Source: an uncultured Clostridiaceae bacterium (GTDB lineage Bacteria > Bacillota > Clostridia > TANB77 > CAG-508). From it: a DNA stretch of 46,682 nt. The position numbers were made by a program, and so were the translations under genes. The stretch is taken from positions 1 to 46,682 of the forward strand of contig CANRSN010000016.1 in the NCBI GenBank assembly GCA_947642455.1, in the 5' to 3' direction. Of the stretch, positions 26,910 to 34,706 are shown piece by piece. The notes beneath the pieces were generated by a model, which worked only from the letters and a program-made list of their open reading frames with translations, ran no database searches and had not been told where the DNA came from. Numbering within the stretch: the stretch's first letter is position 1; each line of letters begins with the position of its first letter.

Positions 26910-29307
26910 TAGTATATATAAAATCATGGAAAATAACAATATTAGTGATGCTTATATAGAATTACTAAAAGATAATATTGACAATATACCAAGAGAACAG
27001 ATTGTAAAAATTTTATCATTAGCAGCATTACTGATAGAAAGAGAAGAATTAGAATATCAAAAATTAGCATATTATATAGTTTTGAAGTATTCAATACTTA
27101 CAGATGATTATAGCCCATTATATGAAATATCATATAAATTATTTAATATGCCAGTTATTGAATTATTAGATAGAATAAATAATATTGAAAATGAAGAATC
27201 ATTAATTGAAAATATTTATGATAGTTTAAAAGAAAACTTTAAGGAAGACACTAATTATTATACTGGAAAACAAAAAAGATTAAAATATGATTTTTTCAAA
27301 GAGGATGCAGAGACAACAGTAGTTGCTCCAACATCATTTGGAAAGACAGAACTAATAAAAGAATATATACAAAAGAATTATTCAAGTAAAAATATATGTG
27401 TTGTATTACCATCCAAAGCTATGATTAATCAATTAAGGTTAGATGTTTTGGAATTATTTAAAAATAATGAACATAAACCTAAAATAATAACTCATTATGA
27501 TATAAATATTAATAAAGATAAGAGAAATATTTTTATTTTTACTCAAGAAAGGTTATTTAAGCTTATATATGATAAACGAATTGATATTACATTTGACACA
27601 CTACTTATAGATGAAGCACATAATTTATTTGAAAAAGATAATAGAAATAAACTGTTAGCAAGAATTATTATTTTATTAAAGAATAAAAACAAAGATATGA
27701 TTATTAAATATTTTAGTCCTGTAATTGATGATTATACAAATATTGATTTTAAATATTTAAAGCAAAAATATGTAATTGATAAACCATTAATAATTAAACC
27801 AGTGATAAAGATTGAAGAAATAGCATATATAACTTTTATGGATAAAGAAAAAAGAATATATGATCAATTTTTTAATCAGTTTATTCCAACAAATAAAGTT
27901 TATTTAAATGAATATGATTATCTTTTAAAGGAAGGAAAGAACAAAAATATTGTATATTTAAATAAGCCACGAGAATGTGTAGAAAAAGCATTTGAATTAG
28001 CCGAATTTCAGAATGAGATAAGTTCTCTTGAAGGAGTTTCAAATGAGTTGAAAAAATTTATACATAAAGATTATGATTTGGCTCAATTAATAAAGAAAGG
28101 TATTGTTTATCATAATGGTATAGTTCCTGAAAATGTTAGATTATATCTAGAAAATGTTATTCGAAAAGATTTTAATAATAGTATTAAATATGTATTTGCA
28201 ACATCAACATTGCTTGAAGGAGTAAATATGCCTTTCGATAATATGTTTATTATGGATACATATAAGGGAAAGGGAAATATGAGTTATCAAGATTTAAAAA
28301 ATTTAATCGGAAGAGTTAATAGATATAGCACAATATTTAATAAGTATAATGCAGATGTAAGAAAGTTGCTACCAAAAATACATTTTGTTAAAACCAAAGA
28401 TAAAGAAAGGAATAATTTTGAAGATTTTATAAAAAATAATCTAAAGATAGATTCTAGAAGTAAAAAGAGAGAGGATGCATTAGAAAACCCATTATTAACT
28501 AAAGTTTTAATTGAAGATGAAAATGAAAAAAATATTATTAAAAACTTAGAAAATGAGACAGAAAAAAATAATGAAATAAATACTGAAATAGGAAAATATT
28601 GTTTAGAAAATAATATAACAGAATTTGAAATTAAGAAAAATGAGAATGTAATGCAAAATAGACTAGAAAATATAAGAGCAGATGGAAAACAATATAGCAT
28701 AATGGATTTAGTATATATATTATTTATAGAGAATGTAGAATATATTAAAGATGACTTTGAACTATTAAGATTGGAAAATGAAAAAGCAAGAGCATTCTAC
28801 ACTATGTTTATCAATTGGAAAAGAAATAATGTGACATATAACGAAATGATAAACAATATGTTGAAATATTGGAAGGATACAGAACTTAATTATTTATATA
28901 TAGGAAGTAAGTGGGGAGAATGCAAAAGATTAGACACTGATAGAATACCTAATTATGTTAGACTTATAACAAAGACTGACGAACAGAAAGTAAATTATGC
29001 CATAAAGAAAATTAAAATAGAGAATGATTTCATAGATTATAAGTTAATGAAATATATAGAAATTTTATTTAAGCTAGAGTTAATAGATAAAGATGTATTT
29101 AATGAGGTAAAGTATGGTACATCTAATGAAATGCAAATATATTTTCAAAGAGAGGGATTAAGTCAGGAATTATCAAAAAAGATAGTAAAAGAATATGACA
29201 GGTTTGTAACATTAAGTGAAGATGGCGGTTATAATATAGATGTAGCTATATTATATGAATTTGATGAAAATGAAATATTAAAAATTGAACTTGAATACTT
29301 TTTATAA
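26893..29307 (+). CDS. Hachiman HamB-like helicase
   Basis: A superfamily 2 helicase of 804 residues with Walker A APTSFGKTELI (Lys151), DEAH box LLIDEAHNLFE (240-243), a strand YHNGIVPENVRLYLE, motif V FATSTLLEGVNMP and motif VI IGRVNRYS (about 473-477). The Ski2-like motif set and the upstream PD-(D/E)XK partner fit HamB. The C-terminal 300 residues are helical and without known motifs. The ATG overlaps the end of the nuclease gene and has AAGGAG upstream, so the two are made in a fixed ratio. Alternative: another two-gene nuclease-helicase defence system of the same class. Confidence 0.75.
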   Translation: MELSFNSIYKIMENNNISDAYIELLKDNIDNIPREQIVKILSLAALLIEREELEYQKLAYYIVLKYSILTDDYSPLYEISYKLFNMPVIELLDRINNIENEESLIENIYDSLKENFKEDTNYYTGKQKRLKYDFFKEDAETTVVAPTSFGKTELIKEYIQKNYSSKNICVVLPSKAMINQLRLDVLELFKNNEHKPKIITHYDININKDKRNIFIFTQERLFKLIYDKRIDITFDTLLIDEAHNLFEKDNRNKLLARIIILLKNKNKDMIIKYFSPVIDDYTNIDFKYLKQKYVIDKPLIIKPVIKIEEIAYITFMDKEKRIYDQFFNQFIPTNKVYLNEYDYLLKEGKNKNIVYLNKPRECVEKAFELAEFQNEISSLEGVSNELKKFIHKDYDLAQLIKKGIVYHNGIVPENVRLYLENVIRKDFNNSIKYVFATSTLLEGVNMPFDNMFIMDTYKGKGNMSYQDLKNLIGRVNRYSTIFNKYNADVRKLLPKIHFVKTKDKERNNFEDFIKNNLKIDSRSKKREDALENPLLTKVLIEDENEKNIIKNLENETEKNNEINTEIGKYCLENNITEFEIKKNENVMQNRLENIRADGKQYSIMDLVYILFIENVEYIKDDFELLRLENEKARAFYTMFINWKRNNVTYNEMINNMLKYWKDTELNYLYIGSKWGECKRLDTDRIPNYVRLITKTDEQKVNYAIKKIKIENDFIDYKLMKYIEILFKLELIDKDVFNEVKYGTSNEMQIYFQREGLSQELSKKIVKEYDRFVTLSEDGGYNIDVAILYEFDENEILKIELEYFL

Positions 29308-29314
29308 ATTTATT

Positions 29315-29380
29315 AAGGCGAGAATTAACTCGCCTTTCAAAGTGCAATTTTATATTTTTAAAGTGCAAAATTTGCACTTT
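29315..29380. terminator. Two back-to-back hairpins between convergent genes
   Basis: AAGGCGAG/CTCGCCTT (29315-29336) and AAAGTGCAAA/TTTGCACTTT (29360-29380). They end the helicase transcript and, on the other strand, the small terminal gene. Confidence 0.75.
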
Positions 29381-29681
29381 AAAATGAAACATTATTACAA
29401 CAGCCCATAATCAATTGCACACCATCAACAAACCCATTCCTATAATACTTTTCATTCCAATAATCAATATAACCCATAAAATTCTCATCAAGAAAACTAA
29501 GTTGTTTTTCAACATACTTTCTATCCTTTTTAGGAACACGTTTTAAAATCCTTTCAGAAATCTCATCAAAATAAATATGATGCTTTCTATCCTCATCACA
29601 AGTCAAAGAACATAAATCTTCCTCTCTAAAATTTAACCAATCTTTTAAAATATCATCATTAACTTCTCTAAAATTATTCAT
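29379..29681 (-). CDS. Small element-terminal protein, 100 aa (unknown family, paralogue at 43842)
   Basis: The protein is acidic and helical with REVNDDILKDWLNFREE at the start and KYYRNGFVDGVQLIMGC at the end. The closing pattern resembles the small DUF6809-type proteins of clostridia, but I am unsure. GGAGG lies 8 nt before ATG 29681; the frame runs further upstream without support. A clear paralogue lies at the corresponding right end of element 2. This conserved position beside the att end suggests a role in integration, excision or maintenance of the element, which is inference. Confidence 0.75.
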   Translation of the reverse strand: MNNFREVNDDILKDWLNFREEDLCSLTCDEDRKHHIYFDEISERILKRVPKKDRKYVEKQLSFLDENFMGYIDYWNEKYYRNGFVDGVQLIMGCCNNVSF

Positions 29682-29796
29682 TGTTAAAACCTCCATTTTT
29701 ATAAATTTCAAAATTTAACACATCAAAACACAATAAAACTTGCAAATACAAATTCAAAAATTCATTGAAATTTAATGTATTTGATGCCTTAAAAAA

Positions 29797-29816
29797 GTGG
29801 GGACAAATTGGGGACA
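29797..29816. repeat. Right inner repeat of element 1
   Basis: GTGGGGACAAATTGGGGACA, one mismatch from 11165-11184 and in the same orientation, 117 bp inside the right att core. Confidence 0.55.
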
Positions 29817-29932
29817 ATCATTGCAAAAATAGACCTATTTTAACTTAATTCATAATCACACCAATTTGCTATAACCCTATTAAAACTAATAAAAACTCAA
29901 GTTAACAAAATTTCTCAAAAACACTAATTAAA

Positions 29933-29980
29933 TTCTCATAACCCGAAGGTCGTAAGGAAAGAGTCTTACCCCCGCAACCA
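29933..29980 (+). other. Degenerate tRNA-Met 3'-half, shared att site between elements 1 and 2
   Basis: Begins TTCTCATAACCCGAAGGTCG, identical to the left att fragment, and ends CCCCCGCAACCA. The T stem has changed to GTAAG/CTTAC and remains paired, but the T loop is GAAAGAG instead of TTCGAGT. No 5' tRNA half precedes it. It is not a functional tRNA gene. Confidence 0.8.
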
Positions 29981-30073
29981 AACATATATACTAGAACTGT
30001 AACGGTTTTAGTGATTTTTTGTTACTCTAGAATAGTTTACAATAACGCTATTTTTAAACGATATTATGTCGAA

Positions 30074-30092
30074 TTGGGTGAAAGTTGGGTAA
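30074..30092. repeat. Left inner repeat of element 2
   Basis: TTGGGTGAAAGTTGGGTAA, with two TTGGGT units; it matches 44224-44242 with two mismatches and is laid out like the GGGGACA pair of element 1. Confidence 0.5.
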
Positions 30093-30251
30093 AATAAGTA
30101 CCTCAAACTACTTAAATTCTAATAAAAAATCATTAAAATTTTATACTAAACTTACAATGCATAAATATTTATATTTTAAATTTTTAATACAAAAAGTTGA
30201 GCAAATTTAATATAAATAAGTATTGAAAAATATAATAATTTTTAAATTGAC

Positions 30252-30299
30252 AGTAAAAAACTTTTGGGAAAGAGATATGTAATCTCAAAGTTTTTTACT
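30252..30299. terminator. Strong hairpin terminator near the integrase fossil
   Basis: AGTAAAAAACTTT (30252-30264) pairs with AAAGTTTTTTACT (30287-30299); an inner GAGAT/ATCTC extends the stem, and T-runs follow on the plus strand. Confidence 0.7.
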
Positions 30300-30350
30300 T
30301 TTTTTATCGTGAAAATTGTAACGGCTTTTATTTCCGTTTGTGAAAATTAA

Positions 30351-30416
30351 TTACAGGTAATCCAATACTGTTAGCCTGTAACTATTTTTTCCTCTTTTTT
30401 CTAAACTCCCAGCCAT
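30351..30416 (-). pseudogene. Fossil of a tyrosine integrase (first 22 codons)
   Basis: Read leftward from ATG 30416 the sequence gives MAGSLEKRGKNSYRLTVL, closely matching the start of the element-1 integrase (MAGYLEKRGKRSWRLIV), then meets TAA at 30351-30353. The upstream context is also similar to that of the intact gene (AGGAAGTG, then TTAAGTA before ATG, and GGCATACTT/GGTATACTG further up). The remaining ~370 codons are missing, so element 2 cannot excise by itself. Confidence 0.8.
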
Positions 30417-30605
30417 TACTTAATTCACTTCCTTTCAAGTATGCCTATGGGTGGGAGGAGTATGTAGTTGTATCTTAGGGTATTATATATTATTTTTAGA
30501 AAAATTACTAGACTTTTTTAGCTATTTTATACGGGTTTCAAAGATTACAATAAAATTCACTAAGGAATGTATATGAAACATAAAAATACTAGATGAAATG
30601 TAATA

Positions 30606-30638
30606 AAAAAATATGCCTCATTTTGAGACATATTTTTT
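30606..30638 (-). terminator. Terminator of the ATPase/Toprim operon
   Basis: On the minus strand ATATGTCTCA pairs with TGAGGCATAT (one mismatch) and is followed by a T-run. The stem overlaps the last codons of the Toprim-like gene. Confidence 0.65.
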
Positions 30639-31244
30639 ACAAAAGCTACAATTTGTATCAAGTCCTAATTCTATACAAAGAGGTTTTATCTCATTACATA
30701 TGTTTGGAAATATAATATCCATATTAAGTGAATCAATAAGTCCTGCACATTTATGACCTTTCTGATATATTCTATTAGCTTTTAAAAATAATGTTTCTAA
30801 TTTTTTTAAACCAGTTGATCCTTTTAAATTTTTAGTTTTTGTGATTTTTAAATAATTTGATATTCCATCAAGATCAAACATAAAGAAATCTTCAATGCTT
30901 TTCTTTGCCTTTATATGAATAACTTTAGAGGCACCATAATTAATTAAATCTTCTTCAAGTTTTTTTCTATTAATTGGTGGATGGACTCCAAATTCAAATA
31001 CATCAGTATCGTAACAAATCACTGCTGTTATTTCGTGTGTTTTTGCATATTTTTTAATTATTTCGTTATTAAATTTATTTAATAATTTATTTTGGAATTT
31101 ACCAATTCCTGTTATACAAAAAGATTTTAAAACATCTACCTTAAACTTATTCCCTGGTATTTTATTTTTTATAGAACTTAATACTTTTTTATAAAATTCA
31201 TCATCAGTTTCGCCTTCTGTATATATTACTATACATTTTTTCAT
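30618..31244 (-). CDS. Stand-alone Toprim-like protein (RloB/AriB/OLD-nuclease type)
   Basis: The 208-residue protein opens with IVIYTEGETDDEFYKKVL, the Glu-containing first Toprim motif, and has a later acidic motif AVICYDTDVFEFG with DxD and a SIEDFFMFD segment, as in the Toprim nuclease parts of OLD-type proteins and in RloB/DUF4276 and DUF4435 proteins. A Cys pair (CSFCKK) closes it. It lies 3 bp after the ATPase gene and is surely co-expressed with it. The pair resembles split OLD systems or PARIS (AriA ATPase plus AriB), but the protein is shorter than AriB. Nuclease or effector function is inferred. Confidence 0.72.
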   Translation of the reverse strand: MKKCIVIYTEGETDDEFYKKVLSSIKNKIPGNKFKVDVLKSFCITGIGKFQNKLLNKFNNEIIKKYAKTHEITAVICYDTDVFEFGVHPPINRKKLEEDLINYGASKVIHIKAKKSIEDFFMFDLDGISNYLKITKTKNLKGSTGLKKLETLFLKANRIYQKGHKCAGLIDSLNMDIIFPNICNEIKPLCIELGLDTNCSFCKKYVSK

Positions 31245-31247
31245 ATA

Positions 31248-32516
31248 TTACTCCGTATATTTAGCTAGTGTATTTAAGTCACTTAAATCTCCACTCATCA
31301 GATCGAAAAGATAATCACCTACACGTAGATCAAGACTTTCTGCATCATTCATCAATTTATTTACTGATTTATCTTTTATTTTTGAAAATGTAGCAATGCC
31401 ATTGTCATGAGGTAAGCCTACATATATTTTAGAAGGCTCAATATAATTCATTAAGTAAGGAGAGTGACTTGTAATAATAATTTTTATGTTTTTAGCGAAA
31501 CCATTTAAAGCTATTAAATATTGCTGTAATACTTTTGGATTTAATGAATTTTCAGGTTCTTCTATTGCAACTATTGAAAAACCGTTATTAGATGCTATTT
31601 CTAAATTAGTAAGTACTTTTAATATTCTTTTTGCACCATCAGACATATTGTTGAAATCTATAGCTGAAGACAAATTTTTGTCTTTAGCTATAAGTGCACA
31701 AAATTTACCAGCTACTTTTGAAGGCTCAAGATTATTAGGGTTGACATTTTGTTCAACGGTTATAGGTATTTGTACAACGTCTATTTTTTCTATAGATGGA
31801 AAAATGTCTGTAAAGGTATTTATTATTAGATTAAATCTATCAGGTCTTTTTTGTTGAATATCATATAATATAGTTGGTATATTATTTTTACCACTTAAAT
31901 CATAATTAAAAACTTCACCATCTAAAATAGGAGTAATTCCATAAGGTGTTGTTGCATTAAAATCATGATCAATAAATACTCTTAAGTTATTTAGATTTTT
32001 TATAATATCCATATAAAACAAATCATCATAAGCTTTTATTTTATTTAAAATTAATTCATAATTTTCTATCAATATTGATTTATTACAAGCTCCTGTTTTT
32101 GACGGTTTATAAAAAGAGAATTCATTTTCTCTTTTTATATAGAATGTAAATTTTTGTGATTCACTAGGTTCTTTAACTTTTAAATATTCTTTTATAATTT
32201 TTCCGTCTTCATTATTTTTAGACCATAAAAATGAATAACCATAAATGATTTCTTCATTATTTATAGTTGATTCTATTTCAAAAGAAAATGTTTTACTTAA
32301 ATAATGTTTATTTACCGGAATTACAGGATTAAACATCATTTGATTTTTTCTAGTTCCATTGTTTCTAATAATAAAGTCAATTCCAAAAACAATTGCTGTC
32401 AAAGTATTTGTTTTTCCATAACTATTAATAGATAATAAACTTGTAATATTATTTAGAGTTAAATCAATATCTTTTAAATTTTTAAAACCATCAATTTTAA
32501 TTCTTTTAATATTCAT
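31248..32516 (-). CDS. AAA/ABC-type ATPase of OLD-like defence system
   Basis: A 422-residue ATPase with the SMC/RecF-like order: N-terminal IKRIKIDGFKNLKDIDLTL, Walker A SINSYGKTN (the first Gly is replaced by Ser), ABC signature MSDGAKRIL, Walker B FSIVAIEEPENSLNP, and IITSHSPYLMNY as H-loop. This is the AAA_15/AAA_21 type seen in OLD, RloA and AriA. The C-terminus lacks a Toprim domain, which is instead supplied by the next gene. GGAGTG precedes ATG 32516; the frame runs to 32582 without support. Together the two form a probable abortive-infection system next to RM genes. Confidence 0.85.
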   Translation of the reverse strand: MNIKRIKIDGFKNLKDIDLTLNNITSLLSINSYGKTNTLTAIVFGIDFIIRNNGTRKNQMMFNPVIPVNKHYLSKTFSFEIESTINNEEIIYGYSFLWSKNNEDGKIIKEYLKVKEPSESQKFTFYIKRENEFSFYKPSKTGACNKSILIENYELILNKIKAYDDLFYMDIIKNLNNLRVFIDHDFNATTPYGITPILDGEVFNYDLSGKNNIPTILYDIQQKRPDRFNLIINTFTDIFPSIEKIDVVQIPITVEQNVNPNNLEPSKVAGKFCALIAKDKNLSSAIDFNNMSDGAKRILKVLTNLEIASNNGFSIVAIEEPENSLNPKVLQQYLIALNGFAKNIKIIITSHSPYLMNYIEPSKIYVGLPHDNGIATFSKIKDKSVNKLMNDAESLDLRVGDYLFDLMSGDLSDLNTLAKYTE

Positions 32517-32719
32517 ATTTTCACTCCATATATTTATTATTTTTTGTGTCATTATTATACACCTACCTTTTTGAAAAATCAACTAATATTCAATAATTTA
32601 TTAAATATTTTTAACAAGTTCAATACATTTTATTCAATATTCATAAAAATAATGAATAAAATATTTAATATATTGATAAAGCGAACAAATGGATGTATAA
32701 TAAAATTGCAAAAAGAAAA

Positions 32720-32781
32720 AGCTCTGATGCCAGAGCTATAACAAAAAATTGTAGTTGCGACCCTACAATGTGAATTATAGC
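32720..32781. other. Structured non-coding stretch with stacked hairpins
   Basis: AGCTCTG/CAGAGCT (32720-32737) forms one hairpin that, read leftward, has a T-run and may be a terminator. Overlapping it, GCTATAA (32735-32741) pairs with TTATAGC (32775-32781) around an inner ATTGTAG/CTACAAT stem (32748-32769). The two alternatives are mutually exclusive. The ~250 bp between ATPase and the next gene hold no ORF that looks coding. It could be a small RNA or a fragment of a mobile-element end. Confidence 0.4.
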
Positions 32782-32838
32782 ATTAAATAAACTTTTTGTA
32801 AATAGGCAAATTATAGAGCAGATGGGAGTGAAAAAGAG

Positions 32839-33051
32839 ATGAAGAAACATAGAGTAAAAGTTATTCAAGAGAATGATACTGGAAGAAATGAAAGATTTAA
32901 AGACTGCACAAATGGAAATGAAATGACCAGAAATCAATTTGTAAAAGAAATTAGAAAAGGAAATTATGGAGAATACTATGTCAGAAAAATAAATGGCTTG
33001 GATACTCCTGTTTCAAAACCAGATGGAAATGAAAATAATAATTTAGGATAG
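32839..33051 (+). CDS. Small protein, 70 aa, DUF3892-like
   Basis: The sequence RVKVIQENDTGRNERFKDCTNGNEMTRNQFVKEI followed by GNYGEYYVRKINGLDTPVSKPDG and a final NNLG resembles DUF3892 proteins, small beta-rich proteins of unknown function found in Firmicutes elements. GGGAGTG lies upstream of ATG 32839. It is followed 10 bp later by a broken gene and may have formed a pair with it. Confidence 0.65.
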   Translation: MKKHRVKVIQENDTGRNERFKDCTNGNEMTRNQFVKEIRKGNYGEYYVRKINGLDTPVSKPDGNENNNLG

Positions 33052-33061
33052 GAGTGCTATA

Positions 33062-33681
33062 ATGAAGATAGAAGGAAAAAGAATTATAAGTCTAAAATTT
33101 TTAGAAAAAGTTGAAGAATTTACAAAAAAGAAAGTTGGAGTAATCTTAGATCAAAATCAAGTGCCAAATGAGATAAAAAGAAGAGGAACAGGAAAATTTA
33201 GACAAGATATTAATTGGGGAAAAAATAGTAAAAGAAATATAGTAGGAGAATATATAACTAACAAAGATTTACCAAAAAAAATAGATATATAAATACTATA
33301 GAATGGCACTGGAGACAATATCACGGAAGGGATTTAGAAGATATTTATGAATTTGTTGATGTATATAGAAATGTATATCAAAAAAATTTTGTTAAACCTA
33401 TGGAAGTAGATTTTATTTATATAGAAGAGAAAAATCTAATTTATGCAGATTTAGAACTAGATCTTCTGAAAAATTAAGATAAAATTTTAGTTGCAGTTAA
33501 TATACTATTAGAGAAATTTTGGTTTTGTCAAATACTAGATGATGATTATGAAGAATATATTCCCAAAAATTAGAAGCTTGCATCTATGCTTACAAAATCT
33601 GAACTTTTAAATTCAGATTTCATTGTAGATAGGATCATCCATAATGAAGATTGGAAAAATAAAATTGATAAGATATTATAA
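33062..33681 (+). pseudogene. Unidentified gene broken by a frameshift and two in-frame stops
   Basis: The first 76 codons (MKIEGKRIISLKFLEKVEEFT..) end at TAA 33290-33292, just after an A8 tract (33274-33281). A one-base shift there continues as NTIEWHWRQYHGRDLEDIYEFVDVY..., interrupted by TAA 33475 and TAG 33571, and ending LASMLTKSELLNSDFIVDR..KIDKIL at TAA 33679. Reconstructed length is about 206 residues. I do not recognise the family. Consistent coding character on both sides of every lesion argues for a recently decayed gene. Confidence 0.65.
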
Positions 33682-33712
33682 ATCGAGTAGAGAATAAATA
33701 ATTATTTTATTC

Positions 33713-33930
33713 ATTCCCTCTCACACCACCACATCGTGCCGTTCGGCAATGGGCGGTTCAATTTATATTTCAACATGTACTTTTGCATATTGGTCTGATA
33801 GAAATATCAGACCTCTTTTTCTTAGCTTATCATTATTTATTGCAAACTTAAGCCAACTTATTTTTGCTACTAATTGATAACCTTTGCCTGTATGTGCTAA
33901 CCTGTATTTGTCAAGTGAAAATTGAGCCAT
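33713..33930 (-). mobile_element. Group II intron 3' fragment (maturase C-terminus and domain V)
   Basis: On the minus strand a 55-codon remnant (33763-33930) ends GKGYQLVAKISWLKFA..LRKRGLIFLSDQY, resembling the C-terminal end of intron-encoded proteins. It is followed by GAACCGCCCATTGCCGAACG and GGTGGTGTGAGAGGG, which resembles domain V and the 3' end of bacterial group II introns. The upstream RT domain is gone. Confidence 0.6.
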
Positions 33931-33934
33931 ATTA

Positions 33935-34424
33935 TAATTGAAAAGTGATCCACTTTTTGATAAAAAAATTATTCATTTTTTTCCAACATGTTTTGAGTTT
34001 CTTTAAGTCTGTATGAGTTTCCATTCATATTAACTATATATGCTTTATGAGTTAATCTATCTATCATTGCTGCTGTTAATACTGGATCTTTAAATATTTC
34101 ATTCCATCTTTCAAAAGATAAATTTGTTGTAATTATTATACTTTTTCTTCCTGCTCTTAATGATAAATTAGAAAAAAGTAGTCCTGATCCTTCTTTATCA
34201 AATGATATATATCCTAATTCATCAGCAATTATTAAATCGTATTTTTCAAATTTGCTATTAAAAATTGTTAATGTTTTTTCACTTCTACATTCTTTTAATT
34301 GATTTATTAAATGTGGAATTGATGTAAACAAAACTCTATACACTGCCAAACATGCTTTTATTCCCAATCCTATAGCCATATGTGTTTTACCAGTTCTTGG
34401 ATTTCCAGCTAATATTATATTCTG
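33935..34424 (-). pseudogene. istB: IS21-family remnant: truncated istB ATPase
   Basis: Reading leftward, an N-terminally truncated IstB starts at Walker A GNPRTGKTHMAIGLG and has Walker B YDLIIADELGYISFDKEG, SIIITTNLSFERWNEIF and LTAAMIDRLTHKAYIVNMNGNSYR, stopping at 33969. The DnaA-like N-terminal part and istA are missing; a TGA lies immediately upstream at 34425-34427. The sequence AAAAGTGATCCACTTTTTGAT at 33941-33960 looks like the IS end. IstB is the ATP-dependent helper of the IS21 transposase; this copy cannot work. Confidence 0.85.
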
Positions 34425-34471
34425 TCAGTGTTTTAATGAATTCTAATGTTAAAAAGTTTTTAAGTTTTTTT

Positions 34472-34660
34472 GAGGCTGCTGAAAAAGTCAAAATTTTAAA
34501 AATTTCCTAAAAGTGCAAAAATTTTCTTACCACTTTTGTATTAAATTTGCTATAAAACAGATATTTAATATCCACTTTACACAATAATCAATATAAAAAT
34601 AGGGATTGCGTTTTTGCAAACATAATTTTTTGAGAATTTTTGCACTTTTTCAGCAGCCTC
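34472..34660. mobile_element. 189-bp element with 17-bp terminal inverted repeats
   Basis: GAGGCTGCTGAAAAAGT (34472-34488) is exactly reversed at 34644-34660; inside, AAAAGTGCAAAAATT (about 34510) recurs inverted near 34633. No ORF. It is a MITE derived from an IS with GGCTG-type ends. No clear target duplication is seen. It sits between the istB remnant and a gene fossil. Confidence 0.7.
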
Positions 34661-34661
34661 T

Positions 34662-34706
34662 ATTGAAGCAGGTTATCCTTATGATAATTTCTTCTGGAAA
34701 AATTGA
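34662..34706 (+). pseudogene. C-terminal fossil of a homologue of the gene at 15807
   Basis: IEAGYPYDNFFWKN followed by TGA matches the end of the element-1 protein (IEAGYAYDEFCGMN). Everything upstream has been replaced by the 189-bp inverted-repeat element. Confidence 0.7.

Larger units (their letters stand above)
11051..29933. mobile_element. Element 1: integrative mobilizable element carrying a defence cargo (~18.9 kb)
   Basis: Bounded by tRNA-Met 3'-half direct repeats (11049-11095 and 29933-29980) and by near-identical inner 20-mers (11165-11184 and 29797-29816). It encodes at the left end an integrase, then an excisionase-like HTH, replisome organiser, DnaC-like loader, an oriT-like structured region and MobC-like protein. 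The cargo is a type I RM operon, XRE-Fic and a Hachiman-like pair. No relaxase or conjugation genes are seen, so transfer would depend on a helper. Confidence 0.8.
29981..30350. other. Left end of element 2, non-coding
   Basis: No gene is seen. The stretch contains a GTAAC/GTTAC symmetry (about 29999-30027), the inner repeat at 30074 and the terminator at 30252-30299; otherwise it is AT-rich sequence that presumably contains integrase binding sites and lost integrase sequence. Confidence 0.5.
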
